Origin: an uncultured Collinsella sp.
Lineage (GTDB): Bacteria > Actinomycetota > Coriobacteriia > Coriobacteriales > Coriobacteriaceae
NCBI GenBank assembly: GCA_959599095.1
Contig: CAUGGC010000009.1
Span: 5,448-69,447 of the forward strand
Reading direction: 5' to 3'
Length of the DNA stretch: 64,000 bases
Of the stretch, positions 1 to 8,251 are shown piece by piece. The notes beneath the pieces were generated by a model, which saw only the letters and a list, made by a program, of their open reading frames with translations, was not told the DNA's origin and did no database searches. How positions within the stretch are numbered: the stretch's first letter is position 1; every line of letters begins with the position of its first letter. Both the position numbers and the translations under genes were made by a program.

Positions 1-786
1 CAGCAGCTGCTCCACGAGCTCCTGCATGTGCTCGCTTTCGGCCTTGAGGGACGCGATGGATTCTGCCAGCACGTCCGGGTCGTCTTTGCCCCAGCGGTCG
101 AGCATGTTTACGTAGCCCTGAATCACCGCGATGGGCGTGCGCAGCTCGTGGCTTGCATCGTTGACAAAGCGCATCTGCTGCAGCTTGGCCTCTTGCATCT
201 GGCGCAGTAGGCGGTTGAGTGCGACCTCGATGCTCGCCAGGTCGGCATCGCCGGTGGTGACGCTTGGTGAGTCGACGCTTGCGCGCACGATGGCCTGCTC
301 CAGCGTTTCCATCTTGCCGCCGGAGAGCTGCATGCGGCCGAGCTCGTCCACGCGCAAGGCCAGATCGTTGAGAGGCGCCATGGTGCGGCGTACGCGCCTC
401 GCGCCGCCGAGCATGTTGAGTACGCTGATGACCTGCCAACCCACAACGGCAAGGTAGAGAGGCCATAACGTGACGAGGTCCTGTGCGAGGGGGAAAGTCT
501 TGGTGGTACGCGCAAACTCGACGGTATAAGTGAGCGTTGTCAGGTCCCAGCCGCGCGCGGGCTTCAGCGACATGCCGCGAACGGTGGCGCTGGGGATCCA
601 TCCTGCGGTAAACGCGCCGTCGGGCAGCGTCTGGTTGTATCCATAGACGAGGATCGCCGCCGCAATAACCAACAGCAACAGATCGAGCCAGACGTAGCTC
701 ATCAAGCGGCGCCACATATAGCTCCAGTTGATGGCGCGGGCGATGGATGTGACGCGCTTGGCCTCGGCGTTACGCACGGCAGACAT
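1..786 (-). CDS. Sensor histidine kinase (partial, C-terminus outside window)
   Basis: Membrane sensor kinase that should phosphorylate the response regulator encoded immediately upstream. Reading leftwards from the ATG at 786, the protein has a cytoplasmic N-terminus, a membrane segment near residues 29-46 (LLLLVIAAAILVYGY), an extracytoplasmic loop of about 70 residues, a second membrane segment near 125-145 and a HAMP-like linker. The HisKA box FVNDASHELRTP follows, with phospho-acceptor His at about residue 213. The ATPase domain lies beyond the left window edge. The start codon overlaps the end of the regulator gene by 17 bases, so the two are translationally coupled. The family is clear (OmpR-partner class kinase); the stimulus is unknown. 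Confidence 0.93.
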   Translation of the reverse strand, partial: MSAVRNAEAKRVTSIARAINWSYMWRRLMSYVWLDLLLLVIAAAILVYGYNQTLPDGAFTAGWIPSATVRGMSLKPARGWDLTTLTYTVEFARTTKTFPLAQDLVTLWPLYLAVVGWQVISVLNMLGGARRVRRTMAPLNDLALRVDELGRMQLSGGKMETLEQAIVRASVDSPSVTTGDADLASIEVALNRLLRQMQEAKLQQMRFVNDASHELRTPIAVIQGYVNMLDRWGKDDPDVLAESIASLKAESEHMQELVEQLL

Positions 787-1555
787 AGCCCACCCCGCGC
801 ACGGTTTGGATGATTCGGGCGCCGCCGGCGTCTTCGATCTTGGCACGCAGGTGCGCGATGTGCACGTCGACGTTGTTGGTGTCGCCCACGTATTCGTAGC
901 CCAGCGCCTCGTGCGCGATGCGCTCGCGCGTGAGCACGGTCTCGGCATGCTCCATAAGCAGGGCGAGGACGTCGAACTCGCGGGCCGTGAGCGCGATGGG
1001 CGAGCCGCCGACCGTGACTTCGCGGCGGTCGGAATCGAGCACAACCGATCCCACGGTGAGCGTAGCGGGGGAGAGCGAGGCGGAAGCCTGGGCCGAGTCG
1101 CTGACCGGGGGTATCGCACCGGCGCCGACGCCCGCACCGGCCGCCATGCCCGTCCCGGCGCCGGCGCCGCCAACGCCCGAAGCCGCCCGCACGGCCTCCG
1201 AGCGCTTCAACGCCACGCGGATCCGTGCGAACAGCTCCTCAATCGCAAACGGCTTGGTCAGGTAATCGTCGGCACCGGCATCGAGCCCGGCCACCTTGTC
1301 CATCACGGCATCGCGCGCGGTGACCATGATCACCGGCACATCCTTGTGCTTGCGTACGCGCCGCAGCACTTCCATGCCGTTGAGCTGCGGCAACAGCACA
1401 TCGAGCAGAATCAAATCGTAGTCGCGTTCCAGCGCCAGGTCCACGGCGGTGCGGCCGTCGGCGGCATGTTCCACCTGGTAGCCCTCGTGCTCCAGCTCGA
1501 GCGTCACAAAGCGGGCGATTTTCTCCTCGTCCTCTACGATCAGGATCCGTGCCAT
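770..1555 (-). CDS. OmpR-family response regulator
   Basis: Transcription factor of a two-component system, 261 aa. The receiver domain (residues 1-120) shows the acidic pocket VEDEE, the phospho-acceptor Asp52 in LILLDVLLP, and the conserved Thr/Lys in MVTA and TKPF (Lys101). A linker of about 40 residues rich in Ala, Gly and Pro (about 121-160) follows. The C-terminal winged helix (about 165-260) has the typical LTAREFDVLALLMEHAE start and the RGVGYVC ending. It sits 18 bases after the DUF4342 gene and overlaps its kinase, so the three minus-strand genes probably form one transcript. The low-complexity linker is longer than usual. Target genes are unknown. Confidence 0.95.
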   Translation of the reverse strand: MARILIVEDEEKIARFVTLELEHEGYQVEHAADGRTAVDLALERDYDLILLDVLLPQLNGMEVLRRVRKHKDVPVIMVTARDAVMDKVAGLDAGADDYLTKPFAIEELFARIRVALKRSEAVRAASGVGGAGAGTGMAAGAGVGAGAIPPVSDSAQASASLSPATLTVGSVVLDSDRREVTVGGSPIALTAREFDVLALLMEHAETVLTRERIAHEALGYEYVGDTNNVDVHIAHLRAKIEDAGGARIIQTVRGVGYVCRA

Positions 1556-1573
1556 GCGTGCCCCCGTCTGCGA

Positions 1574-2116
1574 TTACTTGTCGTCGTTCAGATTTTGCTT
1601 GATGTCGTCCGCGGCATCGGCAGCGTGATTCATAAGGTTGTTGATGCTGCCGGGCACGTCGCCGTCGCTGTCGATGCGGTAGCGCATGCCAAAGAACAGA
1701 CCAATCAGCATCAGCCATATCGTGGCGCCCCAGGCAAACAGGGCGACGATGGGAATCAGGATGGGGATGTTGAGGATGATCGCATCGCGGCGCGTGGCGA
1801 TAAACTTGGTGTCCAGGCTCAGGCGGAAGAGCTTTTTGAGGTACTCCCACACACTGTCCATCTTCTTGGAGAAGTCGGTCTTTTCGCTCGACTTTTCGTA
1901 GGCTGCCTGCGCGGCGACCATCTCGGCCGAGGGCTCATCGGCTGGCGCGGACTCGGTGGCGGCGTGCGCCGACGTGGTCTGGGTCTTGCCCTGCGACTCG
2001 AGCCAAATGATGGCGTCCAAAACGTTGCCGTCGGCGGCGTCGAGCGCGGCCTTGGCATCGGTGTAGCTCACATTGCACTTGGTGCGGATGGTTTCAACTT
2101 TTTCGAGGTCGTCCAT
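1574..2116 (-). CDS. DUF4342 / UBA-like domain membrane protein
   Basis: 180 aa protein of unknown function. The N-terminal 45 residues (start MDDLEKVETIRTKC, then VSYTDAKAALDAADGNVLDAIIWLE) have the pattern of a UBA/TS-N-like helical bundle seen in DUF4342 proteins. An Ala/Ser-rich linker follows. The C-terminal part has a hydrophobic stretch (about residues 113-145, IILNIPILIPIVALFAWGA) that could hold two short membrane segments. It is the first gene of a likely operon with the two-component pair downstream, so a role in envelope sensing or stress is possible. That role is inferred only from position. Confidence 0.75.
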   Translation of the reverse strand: MDDLEKVETIRTKCNVSYTDAKAALDAADGNVLDAIIWLESQGKTQTTSAHAATESAPADEPSAEMVAAQAAYEKSSEKTDFSKKMDSVWEYLKKLFRLSLDTKFIATRRDAIILNIPILIPIVALFAWGATIWLMLIGLFFGMRYRIDSDGDVPGSINNLMNHAADAADDIKQNLNDDK

Positions 2117-2229
2117 GACCTGTCCTTTCGTTCGATGGGCGCGACGCTGGGCGATTTGCCCGGGCGCGAGCGTTGCGTTCGGCGGCCTGCGTGGCGCCGC
2201 CTCGCCCTTGGTCGAACTCTATAGTGCAG

Positions 2230-2257
2230 GTTATAGATTAAGCGATTCTTGAGCCAA
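2230..2257 (-). promoter_or_regulatory. Candidate sigma-70 promoter for the DUF4342-regulator-kinase operon
   Basis: On the minus strand a TTGGCT box (complement of 2252-2257) is followed after 16 bases by TATAAC (complement of 2230-2235). It lies about 115 bases upstream of the DUF4342 start. Both boxes are acceptable matches to the consensus; no transcript evidence is available. Confidence 0.5.
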
Positions 2258-2325
2258 GATTAATGTTGGATGAGTTTTTGCACGGCGGTGGGGAAGGGAG
2301 AGGTGTCTTTTTGGATGGCTAGCAG

Positions 2326-2509
2326 CGAGGTCTAATACTTTTCCCGAGAAGTGAACGAGCTAAAACGGACCCCCGAAGCATCGACACTTTAAAGGTGCCG
2401 TTTCCCGCGGTTTCAATGCTGAAATCCCACGATTTTGCCGCCGAAAAATGCGGCTGTTTCAGGGGTCCAAAAACAGCCGTTCACTTCTCGGGAAAAATAT
2501 TAGACCTCG
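2326..2509. repeat. 184-bp inverted-repeat (MITE-like) intergenic element
   Basis: The outer arms 2326-2357 and 2478-2509 are near-perfect inverted copies of each other (core CCCGAGAAGTGAACG). Homology continues inward as GGACCCC..GAA (to about 2374 and 2460), and a smaller palindrome around CCGAAAAATGCGG lies inside. No open reading frame of credible composition is present. The element fills the centre of a 553-base gap between the DUF4342 promoter region and the small membrane protein at 2670. The remaining bases on either side show nothing recognisable apart from the ribosome binding site at the right end. Confidence 0.7.
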
Positions 2510-2669
2510 ATAGCGGGGGATGGGGTGCCGGTGCAAAACGGCGTCAAGGGTTGGTCGAGCAGGCGGTTTCCCCATGGATGTCCGCACGGCATGTGACACT
2601 TAACCTGCCGTCCTGCTCTGCCGCGGCGGCGCGAATTCAAGCAACGACTCTCTAAGGAGCTCGATACCA

Positions 2670-2909
2670 ATGAGTGACAACGCAAAGCATCTCGCAAAGA
2701 AGTGCGTCAAGGACGCGGGGCCGTGCCTTGCGCTGTGCGTAGCCGGTGCAGCGGTCGCGCTGTTGGCTGTTCTGGGGCCATTCGACGTGCTCCGAAGTGC
2801 TAGCTCTCTGCACGTTTGCATGGCCCTTGCCGGCGCCATGATGACCGGCGGCGTGCTCGATCTGATCTTTTGGGTGTTTGACCCGTTTGGATGGAAGAGC
2901 GAGGGGTAG
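2670..2909 (+). CDS. Small membrane protein, unknown
   Basis: 79 aa. A good ribosome binding site (AAGGAG, about 11 bases upstream) and a composition unlike the shadow frames support a real gene. Two hydrophobic segments (about residues 17-38, ALCVAGAAVALLAVLGPF, and about 46-70, CMALAGAMMTGGVLDLIFWVF) predict a hairpin membrane protein with a charged N-terminus. I do not recognise the family. It is followed 85 bases later by the metallophosphoesterase; nothing indicates a shared function. Confidence 0.55.
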   Translation: MSDNAKHLAKKCVKDAGPCLALCVAGAAVALLAVLGPFDVLRSASSLHVCMALAGAMMTGGVLDLIFWVFDPFGWKSEG

Positions 2910-2994
2910 GTCCCAAAGGATGGAAGGGCTGGAACGGTTGGCTTAGTGATCGTGCAGAATGTGGGCTAGCGACTTACAGGGAAGTGGTGATCCG

Positions 2995-3720
2995 ATGACG
3001 GTCTATGTGACGGGCGATATTCACGGCGGCGTCGACATGCAAAAGCTTCGCGACTGGGATCTTGGGGATGGTCTGACGAGTGACGACTATCTCATCATCG
3101 CGGGCGACTTTGGCTTTCCGTGGGATTTCTCTGCCGAGGAATGCGCCGACATCGCCTGGCTGGAGTCGCGCCCCTATACCGTGCTGTTTGTCGACGGCAA
3201 CCACGAGCGTTTCGACCACTGGGCGGAGCGTCCCACGGAGCTGTGGCACGGCGGCCTGACGCAGCGTCTGTCGGACACCTCGCCCATACGGCGTCTGACG
3301 CGCGGCGAGGTTTTTGAGCTCGACGGCTCAACGGTCTTTACCATGGGCGGCGCCACGAGCGTGGACAAGGAATACCGTATTCCGTATTCCAGCTGGTGGC
3401 CGCAGGAGCTGCCGGACGAGCGCAACTTTGAGGAGGCGCGGGCAAAGCTCGACAGCATGGGCTGGAAGGTCGACTACGTGATCACCCACACCTGCTCCAC
3501 GCGCATGCTTTCGCCCACGCTTTATCCGGCGCCCGGCTGGAATTGCCCCGCCGTTGATCGGCTTACGGCATTTTTCGATGAGCTGGAAGATCGCTTGAAC
3601 TACAAGCGCTGGTACTACGGGCATTTTCATCGGGATGCCAACCCGGCCGAGCGCCATACCGTGCTCTACGACTGCATCGTTCGCCTGGGCGACGAGCTCC
3701 AGCCCTGGGATGTTGCGTAG
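2995..3720 (+). CDS. Calcineurin-like metallophosphoesterase
   Basis: 241 aa cytoplasmic phosphoesterase. The start at 2995 is chosen because MTVYVTGDIHGG begins directly with the first metal-binding motif and GGAAGTGG lies just upstream; an earlier in-frame ATG at 2959 would add 12 residues of no family character. Motifs in order: GDIHG, GDFGFPWD, GNHERFD, a later conserved His (VITHTCS) and YGHFHRD near the C-terminus. These are the metal ligands of the superfamily. The substrate cannot be named from sequence. The gene appears monocistronic and converges on the minus-strand gluQ-like gene 16 bases downstream. Confidence 0.9.
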   Translation: MTVYVTGDIHGGVDMQKLRDWDLGDGLTSDDYLIIAGDFGFPWDFSAEECADIAWLESRPYTVLFVDGNHERFDHWAERPTELWHGGLTQRLSDTSPIRRLTRGEVFELDGSTVFTMGGATSVDKEYRIPYSSWWPQELPDERNFEEARAKLDSMGWKVDYVITHTCSTRMLSPTLYPAPGWNCPAVDRLTAFFDELEDRLNYKRWYYGHFHRDANPAERHTVLYDCIVRLGDELQPWDVA

Positions 3721-3735
3721 GGGCGGGATGGCTGG

Positions 3736-4737
3736 CTACTCGACCGTTACAGTGATGTTATCCCGATGCGCACGGATAGCATCCCAGCTAAAGCGCTCGA
3801 CCAACTGCTCGGCAGAGCGCGGCGTGGTGTCCGGCGCGATGCCTGTTTGCCCGGCGAGCCATCCCAACAGTGCCTCGGGTGTGCCAAAGCGGGTGCGGAG
3901 CTCGCCCAGGTCCAGATCGCGATCGCGCTTGGAAAGGCGGCGGCCGTCCGGCGACATGAGCAGCGGAATGTGCGCGTAGCGCGGTGTGGGCAGTCCCAGC
4001 AGATGTTGCAGATAGATCTGGCGCGGCGTGGAACCAAGCAGGTCGCATCCGCGTACGATCTCGGTGACGCCCATGGCAGCGTCGTCGACCACCACGGCCA
4101 GCTGATAGGCAAACACGCCGTCGCTGCGACGCACCAAAAAGTCGCCGCACTCGGTGGCGAGTGCCTCGCATTGGGCTCCGTACGTGCGGTCAACGAATTC
4201 GACCACATCGTCTGCGAGGTCGTCGACGGCGGGCACGCGCAGGCGCGTGGCCGGAGCACGCAGGATGCTGCGGCGGGCAACCTCCTCGGCAGAAAGGCCT
4301 CGGCAGGCGCCGCGGTAGATGGGCGTGCCGTCGCTCGCGTGCGGCGCGCTCGCGGCGTGGAGTTCGGCGCGCGTGCAAAAGCAGGGATAGGTGAGGCCGA
4401 CGTCTTGTAGCTGGTGCAAGGCGCTCTCGTACAGGTCGAGGCGATCGTGCTGGTAGTAGGGGCCTTCGTCCCACTCAAGCCCTAGCCAGGCCAGGTCGTC
4501 AATCAGTTGAGCGGCAAGTTCCGGGCGCTTGCAGCGATCGTCTAGGTCCTCGATACGCAATACGATGCTGCCGCCCTGGCTGCGGGCCGAAAGCCATGCG
4601 CACAGGCAGCTGAACACGTTGCCCAAGTGCATGCGGCCCGAGGGCGACGGGGCAAAGCGGCCCACGACGGGGGTGGGCGCTGCCGTTGCTGGTACGTCCG
4701 CGGCGTGTGTTGCTATGTTGCGTGCGTTGATATCCAT
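3736..4737 (-). CDS. gluQ: Glutamyl-Q tRNA(Asp) synthetase (GluQRS)-like
   Basis: 333 aa catalytic-domain-only paralogue of glutamyl-tRNA synthetase. The family attaches glutamate to queuosine in tRNA(Asp). The class I signature is APSPSGRMHLGN (HIGH-like at residues 37-40), followed by a glutamate-site LRIEDLDD, a zinc-binding group (CFCTRAEL, then YRGACRG) and a KMSKS-like LSKRD motif. There is no anticodon-binding domain; the protein ends about 40 residues after the second signature, as expected for GluQRS. The start is placed at 4737 (MDINARN); an upstream extension in the same frame is Pro/Arg-rich and not family-like. No queuosine synthesis genes are in the window. Confidence 0.88.
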   Translation of the reverse strand: MDINARNIATHAADVPATAAPTPVVGRFAPSPSGRMHLGNVFSCLCAWLSARSQGGSIVLRIEDLDDRCKRPELAAQLIDDLAWLGLEWDEGPYYQHDRLDLYESALHQLQDVGLTYPCFCTRAELHAASAPHASDGTPIYRGACRGLSAEEVARRSILRAPATRLRVPAVDDLADDVVEFVDRTYGAQCEALATECGDFLVRRSDGVFAYQLAVVVDDAAMGVTEIVRGCDLLGSTPRQIYLQHLLGLPTPRYAHIPLLMSPDGRRLSKRDRDLDLGELRTRFGTPEALLGWLAGQTGIAPDTTPRSAEQLVERFSWDAIRAHRDNITVTVE

Positions 4738-5246
4738 GCGGACGAGTATAGCGCGGGGTGCGGTGGGGGAGACGCTGCCGTGGCCTGCAAGTTGCCGTGG
4801 CCGCGCGTTGCGCGTGCCGGACCACCGGCCCGCCAGCTCGATCGCCGCCCGCCAGCCCAACCCCTCAAACGACAGAAACCCCGGCAGCTCTTCGCAACTG
4901 CCGGGGTTTCCGCGGAAAAGGGGGACATGATCCTCAAGCGAACGGCAAAGGGGCAAACCGTTTTCGCTCAACTGCTTTATGCCCCTCGCTCGCCGGCTTA
5001 ATCGGCTCACGCCGCGCCCACACAAAGCCGCTACACCTGTGACGGAGCTATGAAGTGGTATCTATTGCCGGAGCGGGCTATGCCAAGGAGTGTCCCAGAT
5101 TGCCGGCAGATAAGGAACGTCCCCAGGTGCCGGCCGCGGGCGTGACTTTCGTCCCGTTTGATACTCCGCTGACCTAGATGTTCGTCACATGAACCCGCAA
5201 ACGTGGGACAATGACGCTACTGGTATCACAGACAAAGGATGTGCCT
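4738..5246. other. Divergent intergenic region with two palindromes
   Basis: 509 bases between the divergent gluQ-like and DUF2207 genes. It holds a perfect 13-bp inverted repeat (4875-4887 with 4898-4910, stem GAAACCCCGGCAG) with no U-run on either side, so it is not a normal terminator. It also holds a 34-base copy of a dispersed palindrome at 5101-5134. I see no open reading frame worth calling. Confidence 0.6.
5101..5134. repeat. Short palindromic intergenic repeat (AGGAACGTCCC core)
   Basis: A 34-base unit starting TGCCGGCAG, with core AGGAACGTCCC and ending TGCCGGC. It matches the unit at 31663-31696 at nearly all positions. A related unit with the same core but different outer arms lies at about 7272-7320. 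Confidence 0.65.
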
Positions 5247-7193
5247 ATGAACGCCCCCGTTGCCAAGACCTGTCGGCAGCGCTGCCCGTTTGCGCGATTT
5301 GCTTCCATTTGCGCGCTCGTCGCGTGCGCGCTGCTGCTGTTGCCCGCCGTTGCACGTGCCGACGGGTATTCCATGACCCAAACTTATATCAGTGCCACGG
5401 TTGAGGCCGATGGATCGCTGACCGTTGTCGAGGGACGCCAGTTCGATTTCGATGACGACATCAACGGCGTGTTTTGGGAGATCAATACGGGTACCAACCA
5501 GCAGGGCGGCACGGCGAGCGTCGATGTGCTGAGTGTCGAGGAAGAGGACACCGCGTTTAACAAAGTCGATAGCGCGAACAAGGGCGACTCTGGCGTCTAT
5601 ACGGTCGAGCAGACCGGTGACGGCGTAAGGATTAAGGTGTTCAGCCCTCACGAGAGCGGCGACAGTGCAATCTACTACGTGAGTTATTCCATGACCGGTG
5701 CGGTCATGAACTGGGCCGATACCGCCGAGCTCTACTGGAAGTTCGTGGGCGACGGCTGGTCTGCGGATTCCGACGATGTCGAGATGGAAGTGCGCTTCGC
5801 AAATGCCGCTGCCGGGACGGCGGCCGTCAAGGGCGATAACTTCCGCGCGTGGGGGCACGGTCCGCTGACGGGCGACGTGTCACTCGATGAGGACGAGCCC
5901 ATGGTCACCTATGCCATTCCCTGCGTGCATCAGGGCGAATTCGCCGAGGCGCGCATCGCCTTCCCCAGCGACTGGGTGCCGCAGCTTGCCGCCTCGGGCG
6001 AAGAGCGCATGTCAACGATCCTGAGCGAAGAGAAGGAATGGGCCGACGAAGCTAACGCCCGCCGCGCTCACGCTCGCATGATTGCCAATGCACTTGCCGT
6101 GCTAAGTGTTGTTGCGGCGGTGGCCTTTACCGGCACAATCGTTATGCTCAAGCTGCGCAAGCGCAAGCCCAAGCCGCTTTTCCAGGACGAATATTTCCGC
6201 GATGTGCCTTCGGCCGACCATCCCGCCGTGCTTTCGGCCCTCATGAGCTGGAACGAGGTGCCCGATCAGGCATATATCGCCACGCTCATGAAGCTCACTG
6301 ACGACCGTGTGGTCAAGCTGGAAGAAGCGACCGAGACCAAGAAGAAGGGTCTGCTCCGTCGCGAAAAAGAGGAGCAGACGTATCGCATCACAGTGACCGA
6401 CGAGGCCTGGAAGGCTGCCAAGAAGGACGGCATCGATCGCGATGTGCTCAAGGTCTTCTTCGCCGGCGTTAAGCCCGATAAGGACGGAGTCCGTTCGCGT
6501 ACGTTTAGCGAGCTGGAGGAGTACGCTAGCGAGCGCACCACATCTGTTGGCGACAAGCTCGAGGACTATCAGAACACCGTTAAGGGCAAGCTGGCCGATA
6601 GCGAGTACGTTGCCTCTGACGGCATTGTTGCAATGGTGTTTTGCCTGGTTCTTGGTATCCTGGTTGCCTTTGTTCCCGTGGGATCCATCTTCTTTACCGA
6701 TGGCGCACAGGCGAACATTACCGCCGCGGTTATCTCGGTGCCGATTGTGCTGGTGGGTATCGGCGTGGGCCTTACGTTCCGCCGCTTTACGCCGGAGGGC
6801 GCCGAGGTGGCGGCTCGCTGCAAGGCACTTAAGCATTGGCTCGAGGACTTCACGCGTCTAAAGGAAGCCGTCCCCGGCGATCTGGTGCTGTGGAACAAGC
6901 TGCTGGTGATGGGCGTTGCCCTGGGCGTTTCGAAAGAAGTGCTGCGACAGCTGGCCGAGGCCGTGCCGCCCGAGGTACGCGAGGCCGACGGCTTCTACGA
7001 CAATTATCCCTGCTACTGGTGGTACTACCATCATTACGGTATCGAGTCTCCGCTCGATTCGTTCGATGACGTGTATCACGAGAGCATCCGTGAGCTGGCG
7101 TCGAGCTCCGACAGCTCGAGCGGCGGCGGAGGCGGTGGCTTCTCGGGCGGCGGAGGCGGCGGCGTCGGCGGAGGCGGCGGCGGAACGTTCTAA
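5247..7193 (+). CDS. DUF2207-family membrane protein
   Basis: 648 aa predicted membrane protein of the DUF2207 family. A cleavable signal peptide (about residues 1-38, with SICALVACALLLLPAVARA before the likely cut) leads to an extracytoplasmic beta-rich domain of about 230 residues. A membrane segment near 285-305, a cytoplasmic charged region, two further membrane segments (about 460-520) and a Gly-rich tail (GGGGGGFSGGGGGG) follow. This architecture and glycine tail are typical of the family. The start at 5247 (MNAPVAK) is preferred because AAAGGA precedes it and it gives a proper signal peptide; an in-frame ATG at 5211 would add 12 residues. Function is unknown. Confidence 0.87.
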   Translation: MNAPVAKTCRQRCPFARFASICALVACALLLLPAVARADGYSMTQTYISATVEADGSLTVVEGRQFDFDDDINGVFWEINTGTNQQGGTASVDVLSVEEEDTAFNKVDSANKGDSGVYTVEQTGDGVRIKVFSPHESGDSAIYYVSYSMTGAVMNWADTAELYWKFVGDGWSADSDDVEMEVRFANAAAGTAAVKGDNFRAWGHGPLTGDVSLDEDEPMVTYAIPCVHQGEFAEARIAFPSDWVPQLAASGEERMSTILSEEKEWADEANARRAHARMIANALAVLSVVAAVAFTGTIVMLKLRKRKPKPLFQDEYFRDVPSADHPAVLSALMSWNEVPDQAYIATLMKLTDDRVVKLEEATETKKKGLLRREKEEQTYRITVTDEAWKAAKKDGIDRDVLKVFFAGVKPDKDGVRSRTFSELEEYASERTTSVGDKLEDYQNTVKGKLADSEYVASDGIVAMVFCLVLGILVAFVPVGSIFFTDGAQANITAAVISVPIVLVGIGVGLTFRRFTPEGAEVAARCKALKHWLEDFTRLKEAVPGDLVLWNKLLVMGVALGVSKEVLRQLAEAVPPEVREADGFYDNYPCYWWYYHHYGIESPLDSFDDVYHESIRELASSSDSSSGGGGGGFSGGGGGGVGGGGGGTF

Positions 7194-7205
7194 CGGTCGT
7201 AAATC

Positions 7206-7256
7206 ATGGGATGGGCTTTTCTCGACAGCCGTCGGGGGAAGCCCATCCCATTTTTA
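7206..7256 (+). terminator. Intrinsic terminator after the DUF2207 gene
   Basis: The stem ATGGGATGGGCTT pairs with AAGCCCATCCCAT and is followed by a T run, 12 bases after the stop codon. Confidence 0.85.
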
Positions 7257-7271
7257 TGCGCTACCTACGAA

Positions 7272-7320
7272 GGCTGTCCCCAACGACTAGTCACTGGGAA
7301 CGTTCCTAAATGACTAGGTA
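7272..7320. repeat. Short palindromic intergenic repeat, variant arms
   Basis: GACTAGTCA on the left and TGACTAG on the right enclose GGGAACGTTCCTAAA. The complement of this core (TTTAGGAACGT) matches the core of the repeats at 5101 and 31663, but the outer arms are different and still self-complementary. Confidence 0.55.
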
Positions 7321-7332
7321 TGGCTGCCAGGT

Positions 7333-7974
7333 TTAGGCGGTTAGGTCCAGCTCGTAGAGGAAGCTTTCGCGCGGCATGTCGTGACGGCGCTCTTCGCGGT
7401 TGGCGCGGTGCGTGGCCGTGCGCTTAAAGCCGTGCAGCTCGTAGAACTTCCACGAGCAGTTGGAGCCGGTGTACAGGTGCGCCCTCGTCGCTCCAAGCGA
7501 GGACAGGTGCGAGACCGCGGCATCGAGCAGAACCGTGCCAACGCCCAGGCCATGGACATCGCGATCCACGGCAAGCAGCGTGACCTCGTTGTCGTGCGGC
7601 AACGGGCTGCTCTCGAGCAGGCGGTTGTTGGTTCGGATGGTTGCGCGCACAAACGAGAGATACTCGGCGCAGGCATCAGGCTCCAGCTCACGCATCTGCG
7701 ATAGCAGTGCGCGTTCGGTATCCATCCAATGCTCGTTGATAGTGACGCCGGAGTTCTGTCCTGCGCGTGCAAGTGCAATGCCGCGCGCCTCGCCGTCAAT
7801 CACCGCAACCTGCGAAAACGTCGATGACGAAAGGCAATAGGCGAGGTCGCACGCGGCCTCAAGGCGGTTGTACTCATCGTTATCCGAATTATTATGCCAA
7901 AGCTGCTGCAGAATCAGCGCGATGGCGTCGAAGTCTTCGGTATCAAACGGTCGGTAGAGAACCCGCGAGACCAT
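7333..7974 (-). CDS. GNAT-family N-acetyltransferase
   Basis: 213 aa. The acetyl-CoA binding motif A is visible as LAVDRDVHGLGVGTVLLDAAVSH (about residues 130-152), followed by motif B (YTGSNCSWKFYELHGFKRT), the usual GNAT ending. The N-terminal half (DTEDFDAIALILQQLWH) is the variable substrate side. Start at 7974 with AGAGG upstream. Single gene, convergent with DUF2207 and divergent from purH. The substrate is not predictable. Confidence 0.88.
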   Translation of the reverse strand: MVSRVLYRPFDTEDFDAIALILQQLWHNNSDNDEYNRLEAACDLAYCLSSSTFSQVAVIDGEARGIALARAGQNSGVTINEHWMDTERALLSQMRELEPDACAEYLSFVRATIRTNNRLLESSPLPHDNEVTLLAVDRDVHGLGVGTVLLDAAVSHLSSLGATRAHLYTGSNCSWKFYELHGFKRTATHRANREERRHDMPRESFLYELDLTA

Positions 7975-8251
7975 GGTGCCTCTTTCTTTTGCGGATGCAT
8001 ATCGAGCTCAGTTCTACCACGCCATTGGCATCAAATTATGGTGCCCCTGTGTTCCATGAACTCACCGTGCCCGGTGTCGTGCCCATCCCCTCCGCTCGCA
8101 AACTTTTTCTGCACATGCGCCCGTTGCGGGGTGCATCGATGCGCTCGATGCGCTACATTAAATCAGTATTTTCAATGCCGCTGCGCGAGCGCTGCAGATC
8201 GACGTATCACCGACTCACAGAGCACGGCGGCGTACCAGACAGGAGGACTGC

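Noticed and set aside
728..2224. 498-codon plus-strand frame over the two-component genes
   Set aside because: Runs antisense to a clear OmpR regulator and the DUF4342 gene; His/Arg/Gly-rich composition, no motif.
4875..4910. Terminator for a gene upstream of DUF2207
   Set aside because: Lies between divergent genes and lacks a T run, so kept only as a palindrome.
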